A stretch of DNA of 27,164 nucleotides. It comes from a virus. Every line of letters begins with the position of its first letter. Position 1 is the stretch's first letter. This document shows, in pieces, positions 1 through 7,119 of the stretch. The notes beneath the pieces are model-generated. The model made no database searches, was not told the origin of the DNA, and saw only the letters and a program-made list of their open reading frames with translations. Position numbers and translations under genes: made by a program. The stretch spans positions 1 to 27,164 of IMG/VR virus record IMGVR_UViG_3300013126_000199. One strand, given 5' to 3'.

Positions 1-208
1 AGATACATATAACGTGGCTACATTAGGAATATCACCTAATTCAAGTGACTCCGAGTCTACTTTTAACACCAACAGAGGCCCACATAACATGGATTTCACC
101 TCTAATGGTTTCAAAATAAGAACGAGCAGTTCAGGAATAAACGGCACAAATACATTTATCTACGCCGCCTTTGCCGAATCACCCTTTAAGTATTCTCTTG
201 CGAGGTAA
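1..208 (+). CDS. C-terminal end of a phage virion protein (5' partial)
   Basis: An open frame runs in from the left edge and ends with TAA at 206-208; 68 residues are visible. The GTG at 14 is only an internal codon, since the frame is open back to position 2. The end of the protein (NGFKIRTSS, then IYAAFAESPFKYSLAR) resembles the conserved C-terminus of phage tail or fibre proteins with a lectin-like beta-sandwich, in which a segment of the type IYMAFAENPFK closes the domain. That similarity is recalled from the family, not computed. The next gene starts 2 nt downstream, so it belongs to the structural operon. Most of the gene is outside the window, so its full domain content and exact role cannot be given. 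Confidence 0.6.
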   Translation, partial: DTYNVATLGISPNSSDSESTFNTNRGPHNMDFTSNGFKIRTSSSGINGTNTFIYAAFAESPFKYSLAR

Positions 209-210
209 CT

Positions 211-726
211 ATGTTTCTATTTAATGGCAACCCAATTTCAATCGACACTGAGCAAGTTATTGACGGTGTGCGATACCCACACCTACGTGATCCTGAACTG
301 CGCGAACAGTTAGGCGTGACTGAGGCAGCAGACCCAGTACAATACGATCAACGCTTTTACTGGGGTGTAGGTAATCCTAAACTTCTGGATGACCGCTTAG
401 AAGTCAAAGAAGAAGGCACTCCGTTGTACGTCCAAGTCTATAACCCAGCAACGCAAGAAATGGAAGATACTGCGGAGCAAGTGGTAACAAAGGGACTGAA
501 GTCGCAGTGGATTGCACAGGTTAAAGACACGGCTGGCAAGATGCTTGCCCAGACTGACTGGATGGTAGTACGCAAGGCAGAGCGCAACGTAGACATACCC
601 GCAGAGATAGTTGCTAAACGTGCGGCTATCGTGGCTGAATGCAACAGGCTTGAGACTGCTATTGCTGCCTGTACAGATGTAGAGGCTTTGATTACGGTGG
701 TTATCAACCAGTCTTGGGGTGAATAA
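211..726 (+). CDS. Tail-fibre-assembly-like hypothetical protein, 171 aa
   Basis: The frame starts at ATG 211, two bases after the preceding stop, and ends in TAA that shares bases with the next ATG. The N-terminal half is polar and acidic. The C-terminal half (about residues 95-171) has the pattern LAQTDWMVVRKAERNVDIPAEI followed by a helical stretch with RLETAIAACTDVEAL, which is reminiscent of C-terminal domains of phage tail fibre assembly or DUF4376-type proteins, where a TDWxxxRxxE segment is typical. No signal peptide or membrane segment is visible. Position among virion genes supports a chaperone or minor tail role. Function is inferred, not proven. Confidence 0.6.
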   Translation: MFLFNGNPISIDTEQVIDGVRYPHLRDPELREQLGVTEAADPVQYDQRFYWGVGNPKLLDDRLEVKEEGTPLYVQVYNPATQEMEDTAEQVVTKGLKSQWIAQVKDTAGKMLAQTDWMVVRKAERNVDIPAEIVAKRAAIVAECNRLETAIAACTDVEALITVVINQSWGE

Positions 727-893
727 TGGTAACAGCAGACCAAGTTAAAGGACAACTTGATACCCATGAGGCGGTGTGCGCTGAGCGCTATGCAGGCATC
801 AATGCTAGGCTAAAGAGAATAGAACAGATCCTGCTTGGTACTACTGGTTTTATTGTAGTTCTATTACTCAGCTTAGTTCTTAAGATAGGTTAA
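726..893 (+). CDS. Small XhlA-like membrane protein, 55 aa
   Basis: ATG 726 overlaps the TAA of the previous gene (TAATG) and the frame ends with TAA at 891-893. The first 35 residues are polar and helical with heptad-like spacing (RYAGINARLKRIEQIL). They are followed by one clear membrane segment, TTGFIVVLLLSLVL, and a two-residue tail. This layout of an amphipathic helix plus one C-terminal transmembrane helix is that of XhlA/haemolysin-type phage proteins that help holins, and of other small phage membrane proteins. It lies far from the holin and endolysin at 10.9-11.9 kb, so a lysis role is only a guess. Confidence 0.6.
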   Translation: MVTADQVKGQLDTHEAVCAERYAGINARLKRIEQILLGTTGFIVVLLLSLVLKIG

Positions 894-894
894 T

Positions 895-1239
895 ATGAGC
901 AGAAAAGTCTCCGCTGTTGCTAACAGGACTAACTCTACCAAGGTAACATTGTTGACAGTACCTACCAAGAATACTGGTCTTTGGCAGGTTATGTACGTTG
1001 CTAGCATCACTGGAATAGATAGTCCAAGTGTTTACTGGTATGACAGTTCTGCCAACACAGAATATTATGTAACTGGCGGCAAGAACTTAGGTGCTGGTGA
1101 CTATATTTTACTTAACAACGCTGAGGTAGTATTACAGGCTGGTGATGAGATTCGTGTAAAGAATTCGGGAACTCAGACAGTGACCTACATAGCAACAGTA
1201 GAGCTTATCCCTGAAACAGCAATTCAATTTCATAACTAA
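895..1239 (+). CDS. Hypothetical beta-rich virion-type protein, 114 aa
   Basis: ATG 895 follows the previous stop by one base and the frame ends with TAA at 1237-1239. The sequence is full of alternating Val/Thr/Ser strands (TKVTLLTVP, WQVMYVASI, VVLQAGDEIRVKNSG, TYIATVELI) with few charged residues and no Cys. This suggests a small beta-sandwich. The segment VLQAGDEIRVKNSGTQTV resembles the last strands of phage head-decoration or neck-fibre type domains. No motif fixes the role. Placement among structural genes favours a minor virion protein. Confidence 0.55.
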   Translation: MSRKVSAVANRTNSTKVTLLTVPTKNTGLWQVMYVASITGIDSPSVYWYDSSANTEYYVTGGKNLGAGDYILLNNAEVVLQAGDEIRVKNSGTQTVTYIATVELIPETAIQFHN

Positions 1240-1249
1240 GGAGAATAGT

Positions 1250-1435
1250 ATGCCAATGGTAGACGGAAAGAAATACCCTTACACTAAGAAAGGCAAACAA
1301 GAGGCAGCATCAGCCAAGATCAGCAAGCTGCGTAAAGAAGGTATGCCTCAGAAGCAGGCAGTTGCTGTTGGCCTAGCTATGACTGGAATGTCTAATAAGA
1401 AGAAAGCTAAGAAAGGTTCTTCTCGTGGCTACTAA
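1250..1435 (+). CDS. Small Lys-rich protein, DUF6496-like, 61 aa
   Basis: ATG 1250 is preceded by AAGGAGA at about 8 nt, a good ribosome site. The protein is strongly basic. It begins with DGKKYPYTKKGK, has a central stretch MPQKQAVAVGLAMTGM, and ends in a KKKAKKGSSRG tail. The KQAVAVGLA pattern recalls small phage and bacterial proteins of the DUF6496 type, which carry KQAIAIAL near their end. It is the first of four tandem basic micro-genes and its stop overlaps the next start. DNA or nucleoprotein contact is a reasonable guess from charge only. Confidence 0.6.
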   Translation: MPMVDGKKYPYTKKGKQEAASAKISKLRKEGMPQKQAVAVGLAMTGMSNKKKAKKGSSRGY

Positions 1436-1610
1436 GCCTAAGTCAAAGGTTAACCAAGCTGGGGTCTACACTAAACCTACGATGCGTAAGAACTTATTTA
1501 ACCGTATCAAGGCTGGTAGTAAAGGTGGAGATCCCGGTGAGTGGTCTGCTCGTAAGGCTCAGTTGTTAGCTCGTGAGTATAAGAAAGCTGGTGGTGGATA
1601 CAAATCATGA
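1425..1610 (+). CDS. Small basic protein with GxWSARKAQxLAxxYKKAGGGY motif, DUF5872-like, 61 aa
   Basis: The start is a GTG at 1425 inside the last codons of the previous gene, with GAAAGG upstream at 1412-1417 as a possible ribosome site. No ATG is available near the start. The C-terminal half contains MRKNLFNRIKAGSKGGDPG and WSARKAQLLAREYKKAGGGY, a pattern I recognise from small conserved proteins of aquatic phages and some large DNA viruses (DUF5872-like). It is basic, has no Cys, and lacks membrane segments. Its C-terminal residues overlap the next start by 4 nt (ATGA). Function unknown; it may be a virion DNA-associated protein. Confidence 0.65.
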   Translation: MATKPKSKVNQAGVYTKPTMRKNLFNRIKAGSKGGDPGEWSARKAQLLAREYKKAGGGYKS

Positions 1611-1840
1611 AGAAAGATCCACAACAGTCTCTTAAGGATTGGTCAGCTCAGAAGTGGAGAACCTCTGATGGGAAGCCCAGCAAAGGTAAGAAGAGATATC
1701 TACCTGATGCAGCGTGGGATGCTCTGTCACCTGCAGAGAAAGCAGCAACTAACAAGGCCAAGGCACAGGGTAACAAAGCTGGTAAACAGTTTGTTAAACA
1801 GCCTAAGAAGATAGCAAAGAAGACAGCGGGGTACAGGTAA
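1607..1840 (+). CDS. Small basic protein, DUF5872-like, 77 aa
   Basis: ATG 1607 overlaps the previous TGA (ATGA), which implies translational coupling. The sequence has LKDWSAQKWRTSDGKPSKGKKRYLP, then a helix WDALSPAEKAATNKAKAQG, then GKQFVKQPKKIAKKTAGYR. The combination QKWRT-DGKPS...RYLP...LSP-E-AAT-KAK is a recognisable signature of the DUF5872-type family seen in marine and freshwater phages. Lysine content is very high. It forms a set with its three neighbours. The role is unknown, although the charge suggests nucleic-acid binding. Confidence 0.65.
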   Translation: MKKDPQQSLKDWSAQKWRTSDGKPSKGKKRYLPDAAWDALSPAEKAATNKAKAQGNKAGKQFVKQPKKIAKKTAGYR

Positions 1841-2085
1841 TGGTAAAGAAGGTATATCAGAATCCAGAAGGCGGTTTAAACGCCAAAGGCAGAGCATACT
1901 TTAAGAATAAGGAAGGCGCTAACCTGAAGCCTCCAGTGTCTGCTAAAGAGGCTGCTAAGTCTCCTAAGAAGGCAGGGCGTAGAAAATCTTTCTGTGCTCG
2001 TATGAGTGGTGTGCCGGGGCCTATGAAGGACGAGAAGGGTAGGCCTACTCGTAAGGCGCTAGCATTAAGAAAATGGGATTGCTAA
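1840..2085 (+). CDS. Small basic protein, DUF6321-like, 81 aa
   Basis: ATG 1840 shares a base with the previous TAA (TAATG). The N-terminus GGLNAKGRAYFKNKEGANLKPPV and the C-terminus RRKSFCARMSGVPGPM followed by KGRPTRKALALRKWDC match the layout of the DUF6321 family. This is a short conserved protein known from cyanophages, other aquatic phages and large viruses, with a fixed SFCARM-G-PGPM core and a closing RKWxC. Two cysteines (in SFCAR and at the C-terminus) are conserved in that family. Function is not known. Confidence 0.7.
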   Translation: MVKKVYQNPEGGLNAKGRAYFKNKEGANLKPPVSAKEAAKSPKKAGRRKSFCARMSGVPGPMKDEKGRPTRKALALRKWDC

Positions 2086-2742
2086 ATGGCAAACAAAACT
2101 TATCTAGAATTAGTCAATGATGTGTTAGTTAGGCTTCGTGAGAACGAGGTTACTTCCATCAATGATACCACCTACTCCAAGCTTATTAGTAAGTTTGTTA
2201 ATGACGCTAAGAGACAGGTAGAGGATGCGTATAACTGGAACGCTCTGTCTGAGACCTTAACTGTTTCTACTACTGCTAATCTATTTAACTATGTTATGAC
2301 TGATGCTGGTATCCGCTTCAGGATCTTTGACGTACTAAACGATACAAGTAACTGGTTTATGGAAAACGCTTCTACCAGTGATATGAATAACTGGTTCCTT
2401 AATCAGGCTCCTGAAGTAGGGTCTCCTCGTTACTTTAACTTTAACGGAGTAGACTCTAACGGAGATACTCAGGTAGATCTGTATCCAATTCCTAATGGTA
2501 CATATACTCTTAACTTTAACATCATTAAGCCACAAGCAGAGTTAGCTCTAAACAGCACACAGATCAAAGTTCCAGCAGAACCAGTTATATTCTTGGCTTA
2601 TGCTAAAGCCTTAGCAGAACGTGGTGAAGACGGTGGACTTAGTAGTTCAGAAGCTTACAGTTTATATCAAACCTCTTTAGCAGACCATGTAGCTAACGAG
2701 GGTAATCATTATCCAGATGAATTTACTTGGGATGCTGTCTAA
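2086..2742 (+). CDS. Head-to-tail adaptor (P22 gp4 / phage adaptor-like), 218 aa
   Basis: ATG 2086 directly follows the previous TAA. The protein opens with a helical segment TYLELVNDVLVRLRENEV and continues with KLISKFVNDAKRQVEDAYNWNAL, the standard opening of podovirus neck proteins that dock onto the portal. A beta-rich middle and a C-terminal helical segment with PVIFLAYAKALAERGEDGG then SEAYSLYQTSLADHVA follow, as in this family. Length (about 200 aa) fits. The next gene is the tail hub, as expected for the order adaptor-hub in P22-like and related podoviruses. It could alternatively be called a tail-tube gp11-like protein. Confidence 0.7.
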   Translation: MANKTYLELVNDVLVRLRENEVTSINDTTYSKLISKFVNDAKRQVEDAYNWNALSETLTVSTTANLFNYVMTDAGIRFRIFDVLNDTSNWFMENASTSDMNNWFLNQAPEVGSPRYFNFNGVDSNGDTQVDLYPIPNGTYTLNFNIIKPQAELALNSTQIKVPAEPVIFLAYAKALAERGEDGGLSSSEAYSLYQTSLADHVANEGNHYPDEFTWDAV

Positions 2743-4595
2743 TGGCTTCACCTTCGCAAACCGCTAGTATTGCAGCACCGGGATTCTTTGGATTAAACAT
2801 CCAAGAGTCTGCAGTCTCGTTGTCTTCTGGCTTTGCGCTAGAAGCTAACAACTGCGTTATTGACCGCTATGGTCGTATTGGTGCTCGTAGAGGTTGGACA
2901 CCTGTTAACTCAACAGTAAACACAGACTTAGGCGCTGCTAACCCAGTAGAGTTTATGTTTGAGTTAACTGACAATGGGTCTAGTCAGTTCATCAGTGCTG
3001 GTAATAATAAGTTGTTTACTGGTACTACCACCATGACTACGAAGGCTGTGCGTAATCAAGCTAATAGCGCAGACCTCGCATACACAATAACTGGTAACAA
3101 CTGGCAAGGGGCTGCTATGCCCTACGGTGATGGTTCTGCTGCCGAACCTCATGCATATCTGGTGCAAACTGGACACCCTATGCTGGCTTACCATCGTATG
3201 CCTACTCCCGGCACTGGTGCTACCTTCACAGTCTCTACAGTCTCTAGTGGTGCTATCACTGCTCTAACCTTAACTGCTGCTGGATCAGGCTATAATGTAG
3301 GAGATATTCTTACCCTATCTGGTGGGACCACTGCTGCTACGGTTACTGTAGCTACACGGTCTGGAACAGGTATAGCTACTGTCACAATTACTACTGGCGG
3401 TACTGGCTACTCAGTCTCTAATGCCCTGACAAGCACAGTTACAACTATTGCTAATCCACACTCCCACACAGACTCATACGGCTTCCAGAGGCTCGGTGAC
3501 ATAGGAACAATGCCTACAGGATACTCTGTTGGTGACTTCGCCCCTAACTGCGCTTTAGCGGCTTATGGACGTATCTGGGTAGCAGACATAGCAGGAGACC
3601 CACAGACAATCTACTTTAGTCGCTTACTAGATGGATCAGACTTCCAAGGCGGTGACTCTGGCTCCTTAGCATTAAATGCTGTCTTTCCTAACACAGACAA
3701 GATAGTGGCTATTGCAGCACACAACGGGTTCCTAATTATCTTTGGTCGTAATAACATTGCTGTCTATGCTAACCCAGTAGACGTAACAACACTAACCTTA
3801 GCAGACTTCATCCCCAATGTGGGATGTATCGCTAGGGATTCTGTACAGAGCACTGGTACGGATATCATCTTCTTGTCTGATTCTGGTATCCGTAGTCTTC
3901 AGCGAGTAATCCAAGAGAAGTCCCTACCTATGCGGGATATCTCTAAGAATGTACGGGATGACCTTATGTCCAGTGTAGCTTCTGAGACAGCGGCTAACAT
4001 CAAGTCTGTCTACTATGATAGAGATGCCTTCTATCTTCTCAGCCTGCCTATCACCAAGTCAGTATACTGCTTTGACATGAGAACTCCTCTACAGGATGGA
4101 TCGGCTAGGGTAACTACTTGGACTAGTATAGAACCTAAATCTTTTATAGTTACCAACTCTAAAGACCTATACATCGGTAAGCCGGGGTATATTGGTAAGT
4201 ACTACGGTCATGCAGACAATGGAGTTGAGTATCGCTTCAGCTACTACACCAACTACTTTGACTTTGATAAACCTACTGTAGAAAAGATAATGAAGCAGAT
4301 TGGTTTTGTAGTTATTGGTGGTTCTAATCAGAACGTAGCTGTTAAGTGGGGCTTTGATTATAATGAAAATTACTTTGCTTTTACGAAAAAGCTTGACACA
4401 GCAGTAGTTTACGAGTATAATATAGGTGAATATAATATTGCTGAGTTCGCAGACGGTATTGTCCTAGATAAGTTTAAGATACAGGCTGGTGGTACAGGCT
4501 CTGTAATCCAGATTGGCCTAGAGGCTGAGATCAATGGTAACCCTATTTCTATTCAGCGGATTGATGTATATATTAAACAAGGAAAACAAGCATGA
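2742..4595 (+). CDS. Tail hub / stabilisation protein (P22 gp10-like), 617 aa
   Basis: I start this gene at ATG 2742, which overlaps the previous TAA (TAATG), not at the TTG 15 nt upstream. N-terminal residues contain LEANNCVIDRYGRIGARRGW, the usual opening of podovirus tail hub or stabilisation proteins (conserved N-C-V and a GxxxxRxGW element). The body is beta-rich, with NGFLIIFGRNNIAVY and VGCIARDSVQSTGTDIIFLSDSGIRSL, a beta-propeller-like repeat typical of the P22 gp10 family. At about residues 155-230 a Gly/Thr/Ser-rich insert with two GxGYxVG-type repeats interrupts the fold. Its last bases overlap the start of an HNH endonuclease gene. A consensus promoter lies within its 3' part. Confidence 0.75.
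   Translation: MASPSQTASIAAPGFFGLNIQESAVSLSSGFALEANNCVIDRYGRIGARRGWTPVNSTVNTDLGAANPVEFMFELTDNGSSQFISAGNNKLFTGTTTMTTKAVRNQANSADLAYTITGNNWQGAAMPYGDGSAAEPHAYLVQTGHPMLAYHRMPTPGTGATFTVSTVSSGAITALTLTAAGSGYNVGDILTLSGGTTAATVTVATRSGTGIATVTITTGGTGYSVSNALTSTVTTIANPHSHTDSYGFQRLGDIGTMPTGYSVGDFAPNCALAAYGRIWVADIAGDPQTIYFSRLLDGSDFQGGDSGSLALNAVFPNTDKIVAIAAHNGFLIIFGRNNIAVYANPVDVTTLTLADFIPNVGCIARDSVQSTGTDIIFLSDSGIRSLQRVIQEKSLPMRDISKNVRDDLMSSVASETAANIKSVYYDRDAFYLLSLPITKSVYCFDMRTPLQDGSARVTTWTSIEPKSFIVTNSKDLYIGKPGYIGKYYGHADNGVEYRFSYYTNYFDFDKPTVEKIMKQIGFVVIGGSNQNVAVKWGFDYNENYFAFTKKLDTAVVYEYNIGEYNIAEFADGIVLDKFKIQAGGTGSVIQIGLEAEINGNPISIQRIDVYIKQGKQA
4393..4421 (+). promoter_or_regulatory. Consensus sigma70-type promoter inside the hub gene
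   Basis: TTGACA at 4393-4398 is separated by exactly 17 bases from TATAAT at 4416-4421. Both hexamers are perfect. It lies within the 3' end of the hub gene, about 170 bp ahead of the HNH endonuclease start, and points to the HNH, collar fibre and cupin genes. The encoded residues (LDTAV ... EYNIGEYN) are compatible with ordinary coding sequence, so chance cannot be excluded. Confidence 0.5.
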
Positions 4596-5047
4596 GTAAA
4601 AGGTGTGCTGATTGTGGGGAAACTAAGAACTTTTCTTTATTCCACAAAAACGCACAGCAAAAAGATGGGTATAGTTGTTATTGTAAAAGCTGTGCCATGC
4701 AGCAAAGCAAAAATAAATATTCTAAATTAAGCCAAGACCATGAGTGGAAGTTGAAACAAACTCTAAGAGCTAGTAAACAAAGGGCGGCACAAAACAATTT
4801 AGAACATACTTTAAGTTTAAAAGATTTGCAACAGTTATATCCGCAAGACAATAAATGTCCTATTTTGAATATTGAACTATGTTGGGGATTTCCAAAAGAT
4901 ACTAGCCCTAGTTTAGATAGAATTGATTCTACCAAAGGCTACACTTATGAAAACTGCCAAATAATTTCAAACAGGGCAAATAGAATTAAAACTGACGCAA
5001 CTATAGAAGAACTCGAACTTGTTGTAAATTATTTGAAGGAGATTTAA
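4592..5047 (+). CDS. Free-standing HNH-family (homing-type) endonuclease, 151 aa
   Basis: ATG 4592 overlaps the stop of the hub gene (ATGA). The N-terminus is a zinc ribbon with Cys5-x2-Cys8 and Cys31-x2-Cys34. The HNH-type core is about residues 89-135: CPILNIEL, then PSLDRIDSTKGYTYENCQI, then SNRANRIK. The DRID...GYxxxN...NxxK pattern is common in phage HNH endonucleases that carry Asp in place of the first His. Such proteins cut DNA and spread copies of their own gene. It is A+T-rich compared with the flanking structural genes. It breaks up an otherwise continuous tail gene order (hub, collar fibre), as expected for an insertion. Confidence 0.8.
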   Translation: MSKRCADCGETKNFSLFHKNAQQKDGYSCYCKSCAMQQSKNKYSKLSQDHEWKLKQTLRASKQRAAQNNLEHTLSLKDLQQLYPQDNKCPILNIELCWGFPKDTSPSLDRIDSTKGYTYENCQIISNRANRIKTDATIEELELVVNYLKEI

Positions 5048-5048
5048 T

Positions 5049-5732
5049 TTGTCAAATTACGTAAAAGCTACTAACTTTGCTGTCAAGGATGGTCTAGCCA
5101 CTGGCAACCCTTCTAAAATTATCAAGGGTACAGAGATTGATACCGAGTATAACGCTATCGCCTCTGCTATCTCGTCCAAGGCTGACCTAAATAGTCCTAC
5201 CTTTACAGGGACTCCAGCGGCTGCTACGGCCTCTGCAGGAACCAGCACTACTCAGGTCGCTACTACAGCCTTTGTCACAACCGCTATAGCCACAGCCGTT
5301 GCTGCCCTAGTACCTGCTGGTATGATCATGATCTGGTCTGGCTCAGTAGGTTCTATACCCTCTGGGTGGGTACTTTGTAACGGCGCTAACAGCACTCCAG
5401 ACCTGCGAGATAAGTTTATTATTGGTGTTGGTTCTACCTACGCTGTTGCCGCTACTGGAGGCTCTGCTAACGCTGTTGTAGTAAGTCATACACACACAGC
5501 AACTTCAACAGTTACAGATCCGGGACACTTACACAATTATGGTAATACTGGTTCTGGTATTGGCAATGCAGGTGGCGGTAACGCCTCTGTTGTTACTGCA
5601 TCAAAAACAGTTCCAACTACTACAGCAACTACTGGTATTACAGTAGCAACTACAAACAGTACAGAAGGTGTATCAGGTAACAACGCTAACCTACCACCAT
5701 ACTATGCTCTTTGCTACATTATGAAGACATGA
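5049..5732 (+). CDS. Short tail fibre with phage tail collar domain, 227 aa
   Basis: Start is TTG 5049, chosen because GAAGGAGA lies at 5035-5042, six bases upstream, and because the conserved N-terminus MSNYVKATNFAVKDGL begins there; no ATG is available nearby. Residues 47-80 have NSPTFTGTP...TTQVATTAFV, the repeat found in phage fibre shafts. Residues about 90-150 carry the tail collar domain: GMIMIWSGSVGSIPSGWVLCNG, then TPDLRDKFIIG and SHTHT. The remainder is Gly/Thr/Asn-rich, ending NNANLPPYYALCYIMKT, the usual C-terminus of collar proteins. It probably contacts the cell surface at the tail tip. Confidence 0.85.
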   Translation: MSNYVKATNFAVKDGLATGNPSKIIKGTEIDTEYNAIASAISSKADLNSPTFTGTPAAATASAGTSTTQVATTAFVTTAIATAVAALVPAGMIMIWSGSVGSIPSGWVLCNGANSTPDLRDKFIIGVGSTYAVAATGGSANAVVVSHTHTATSTVTDPGHLHNYGNTGSGIGNAGGGNASVVTASKTVPTTTATTGITVATTNSTEGVSGNNANLPPYYALCYIMKT

Positions 5733-6022
5733 TTAAACATCATTTCTCAGATAACTTATATGCTAAGGAAACTATATTTCCAAAAGGAACACAGATTATT
5801 CAACATAAACACAAGTATGATCATCTGTCGATACTTGCTAAAGGCAAGGTAAAGGTTGTAATAGATGATGAAGTTTTTGATATTGCAGCACCTTATTGTT
5901 TTAATATCAAAGCCGATAAACATCATGGTATCTTAGCGTTAGAGGATTGTGTTTGGTACTGTATTCATTCTACAAATGAGACAGATGTTAATAAAATTGA
6001 TGAAGTTTTAATTAAGGAGTAG
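5729..6022 (+). CDS. Small cupin-fold protein, 97 aa
   Basis: The likely start is ATG 5729, overlapping the TGA of the fibre gene (ATGA); an upstream TTG is ignored. The sequence fits cupin motif 1, G-x5-H-x-H-x3-(E)-x6-G: Gly20, His26, His28, then His32 in the place of the usual Glu, and Gly39. A second pair, His65-His66, could complete a metal site. The rest consists of short beta strands (KVKVVIDDEVFDI, PYCFNI, DCVWYCIHST) as in one-domain cupins. Small cupin genes occur next to fibre genes in several aquatic phages. The substrate is unknown; it could be a fibre accessory or an enzyme. Confidence 0.7.
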   Translation: MIKHHFSDNLYAKETIFPKGTQIIQHKHKYDHLSILAKGKVKVVIDDEVFDIAAPYCFNIKADKHHGILALEDCVWYCIHSTNETDVNKIDEVLIKE

Positions 6023-6026
6023 TATT

Positions 6027-7106
6027 ATGCCTATTGCAGCAGCAGCAATTATAGGAGGCGCTAGTTTACTGGGTAGTAGCATGGCTGGAAGGTCGGCCCA
6101 AAAAGCAGCTAACGCATCTGCACAGGCTCAATTAGAAGCAGCTAGAATAGCGGCAGAAGAGCAAAGATTCAGACCAGTAGGTGTATCTACTAGGTTTGGT
6201 ACTTCTCAATTTCAGTTTGGTCCTGAAGGAAGACTATCTGGTGCAAGCTATACTGCTTCTCCAGAGATCCAAGCACTTCAGAACAGACTTTCTAATTTAT
6301 ATAACACAAGCTTAGGACAAGCAGAAGAAGCTCAAGCCTTGGGCGCTCCTCTTGGTGCTGCTGGTCAAAGGTTATTTGGATTAGGAGAACAGTATCTTGC
6401 TACGTCTCCTGAAGCTGCTAGACAGCAATATATAAGAGAGCAGCAGGATCTACTCAGAGCACCTCGAATGGAAGAAGAAGCTAGGTTAGGTTCTTCTGTC
6501 TTTGGTCGTGGTCGTGCTGGTCTTAACATAGGAACTGCTGGGCAACCAGAACTAGCGGCTCTAGCTGGTGCTCGTAGACAACAAGACTTAGCACTGGCTG
6601 CTAACGCTGAACAGGCTGCTCAACAGCGTATTGGCTTCGGTACTGGTTTGTTTGGTACAGGTGCTGGTCTCTTCGGAACTCAGTACGGATTACAGACTCA
6701 GGCATTGGCTCCATTCCAGCAACAGTTTGGAGTATCTCAGTTGCTTGAGCAAGCTGCACTACAGCCTCTTGATATCGGCGCTCAGTTGGGTGGGCGTACT
6801 GCTACTGCTGGTGCTAATGTTGGTCAGTCGTTGTTAACAGGCGGTCTAGGTGCTGCACAGACTCAGCTACAGGGTTCCTTAGTTGGTCCGTCATTGATGG
6901 CACAGAATATTTCTGGCTTTGGGCAGAACTATTTACAACAAAAACAACAGCAACAATTGTTAGACAGGCTTCTAAACCGTACTAGTGGTTCTGGAATGGG
7001 TCTTAATACTAATGCAATGTACGGACCTTCTGGTCAATATGTTGGTCAGTTTACGCCTCAAGCAGCTACTTGGGATCAAGCTTTTCAATCAGACGTTTAC
7101 GGTTAA
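6027..7106 (+). CDS. Ejection / internal virion protein candidate, 359 aa
   Basis: ATG 6027 follows AAGGAG at about 8 nt. The N-terminus is AAAAIIGGASLLGSSMAG, a short hydrophobic Gly/Ala segment, followed by a long Ala/Gln/Glu helix and repeated Gly-Leu-Phe-Gly motifs (FGTGLFGTGAGLFGTQYG near residues 203-220). This composition of Ala/Gln-rich helices with few aromatic residues is typical of podovirus internal or ejection proteins that enter the host envelope with the DNA. No enzyme motif is visible. The next two genes are of the same type, so the three probably work together, like P22 gp7, gp16 and gp20 or T7 gp14-16. This is inference from position and composition. Confidence 0.55.
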   Translation: MPIAAAAIIGGASLLGSSMAGRSAQKAANASAQAQLEAARIAAEEQRFRPVGVSTRFGTSQFQFGPEGRLSGASYTASPEIQALQNRLSNLYNTSLGQAEEAQALGAPLGAAGQRLFGLGEQYLATSPEAARQQYIREQQDLLRAPRMEEEARLGSSVFGRGRAGLNIGTAGQPELAALAGARRQQDLALAANAEQAAQQRIGFGTGLFGTGAGLFGTQYGLQTQALAPFQQQFGVSQLLEQAALQPLDIGAQLGGRTATAGANVGQSLLTGGLGAAQTQLQGSLVGPSLMAQNISGFGQNYLQQKQQQQLLDRLLNRTSGSGMGLNTNAMYGPSGQYVGQFTPQAATWDQAFQSDVYG

Positions 7107-7119
7107 TTAAGGAACAAAC

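Noticed and set aside
2727-2741. Upstream TTG start for the hub gene
   Set aside because: The ATG 15 bases later overlaps the preceding stop as TAATG, the common arrangement in this operon, and the extra residues are not typical of the family.
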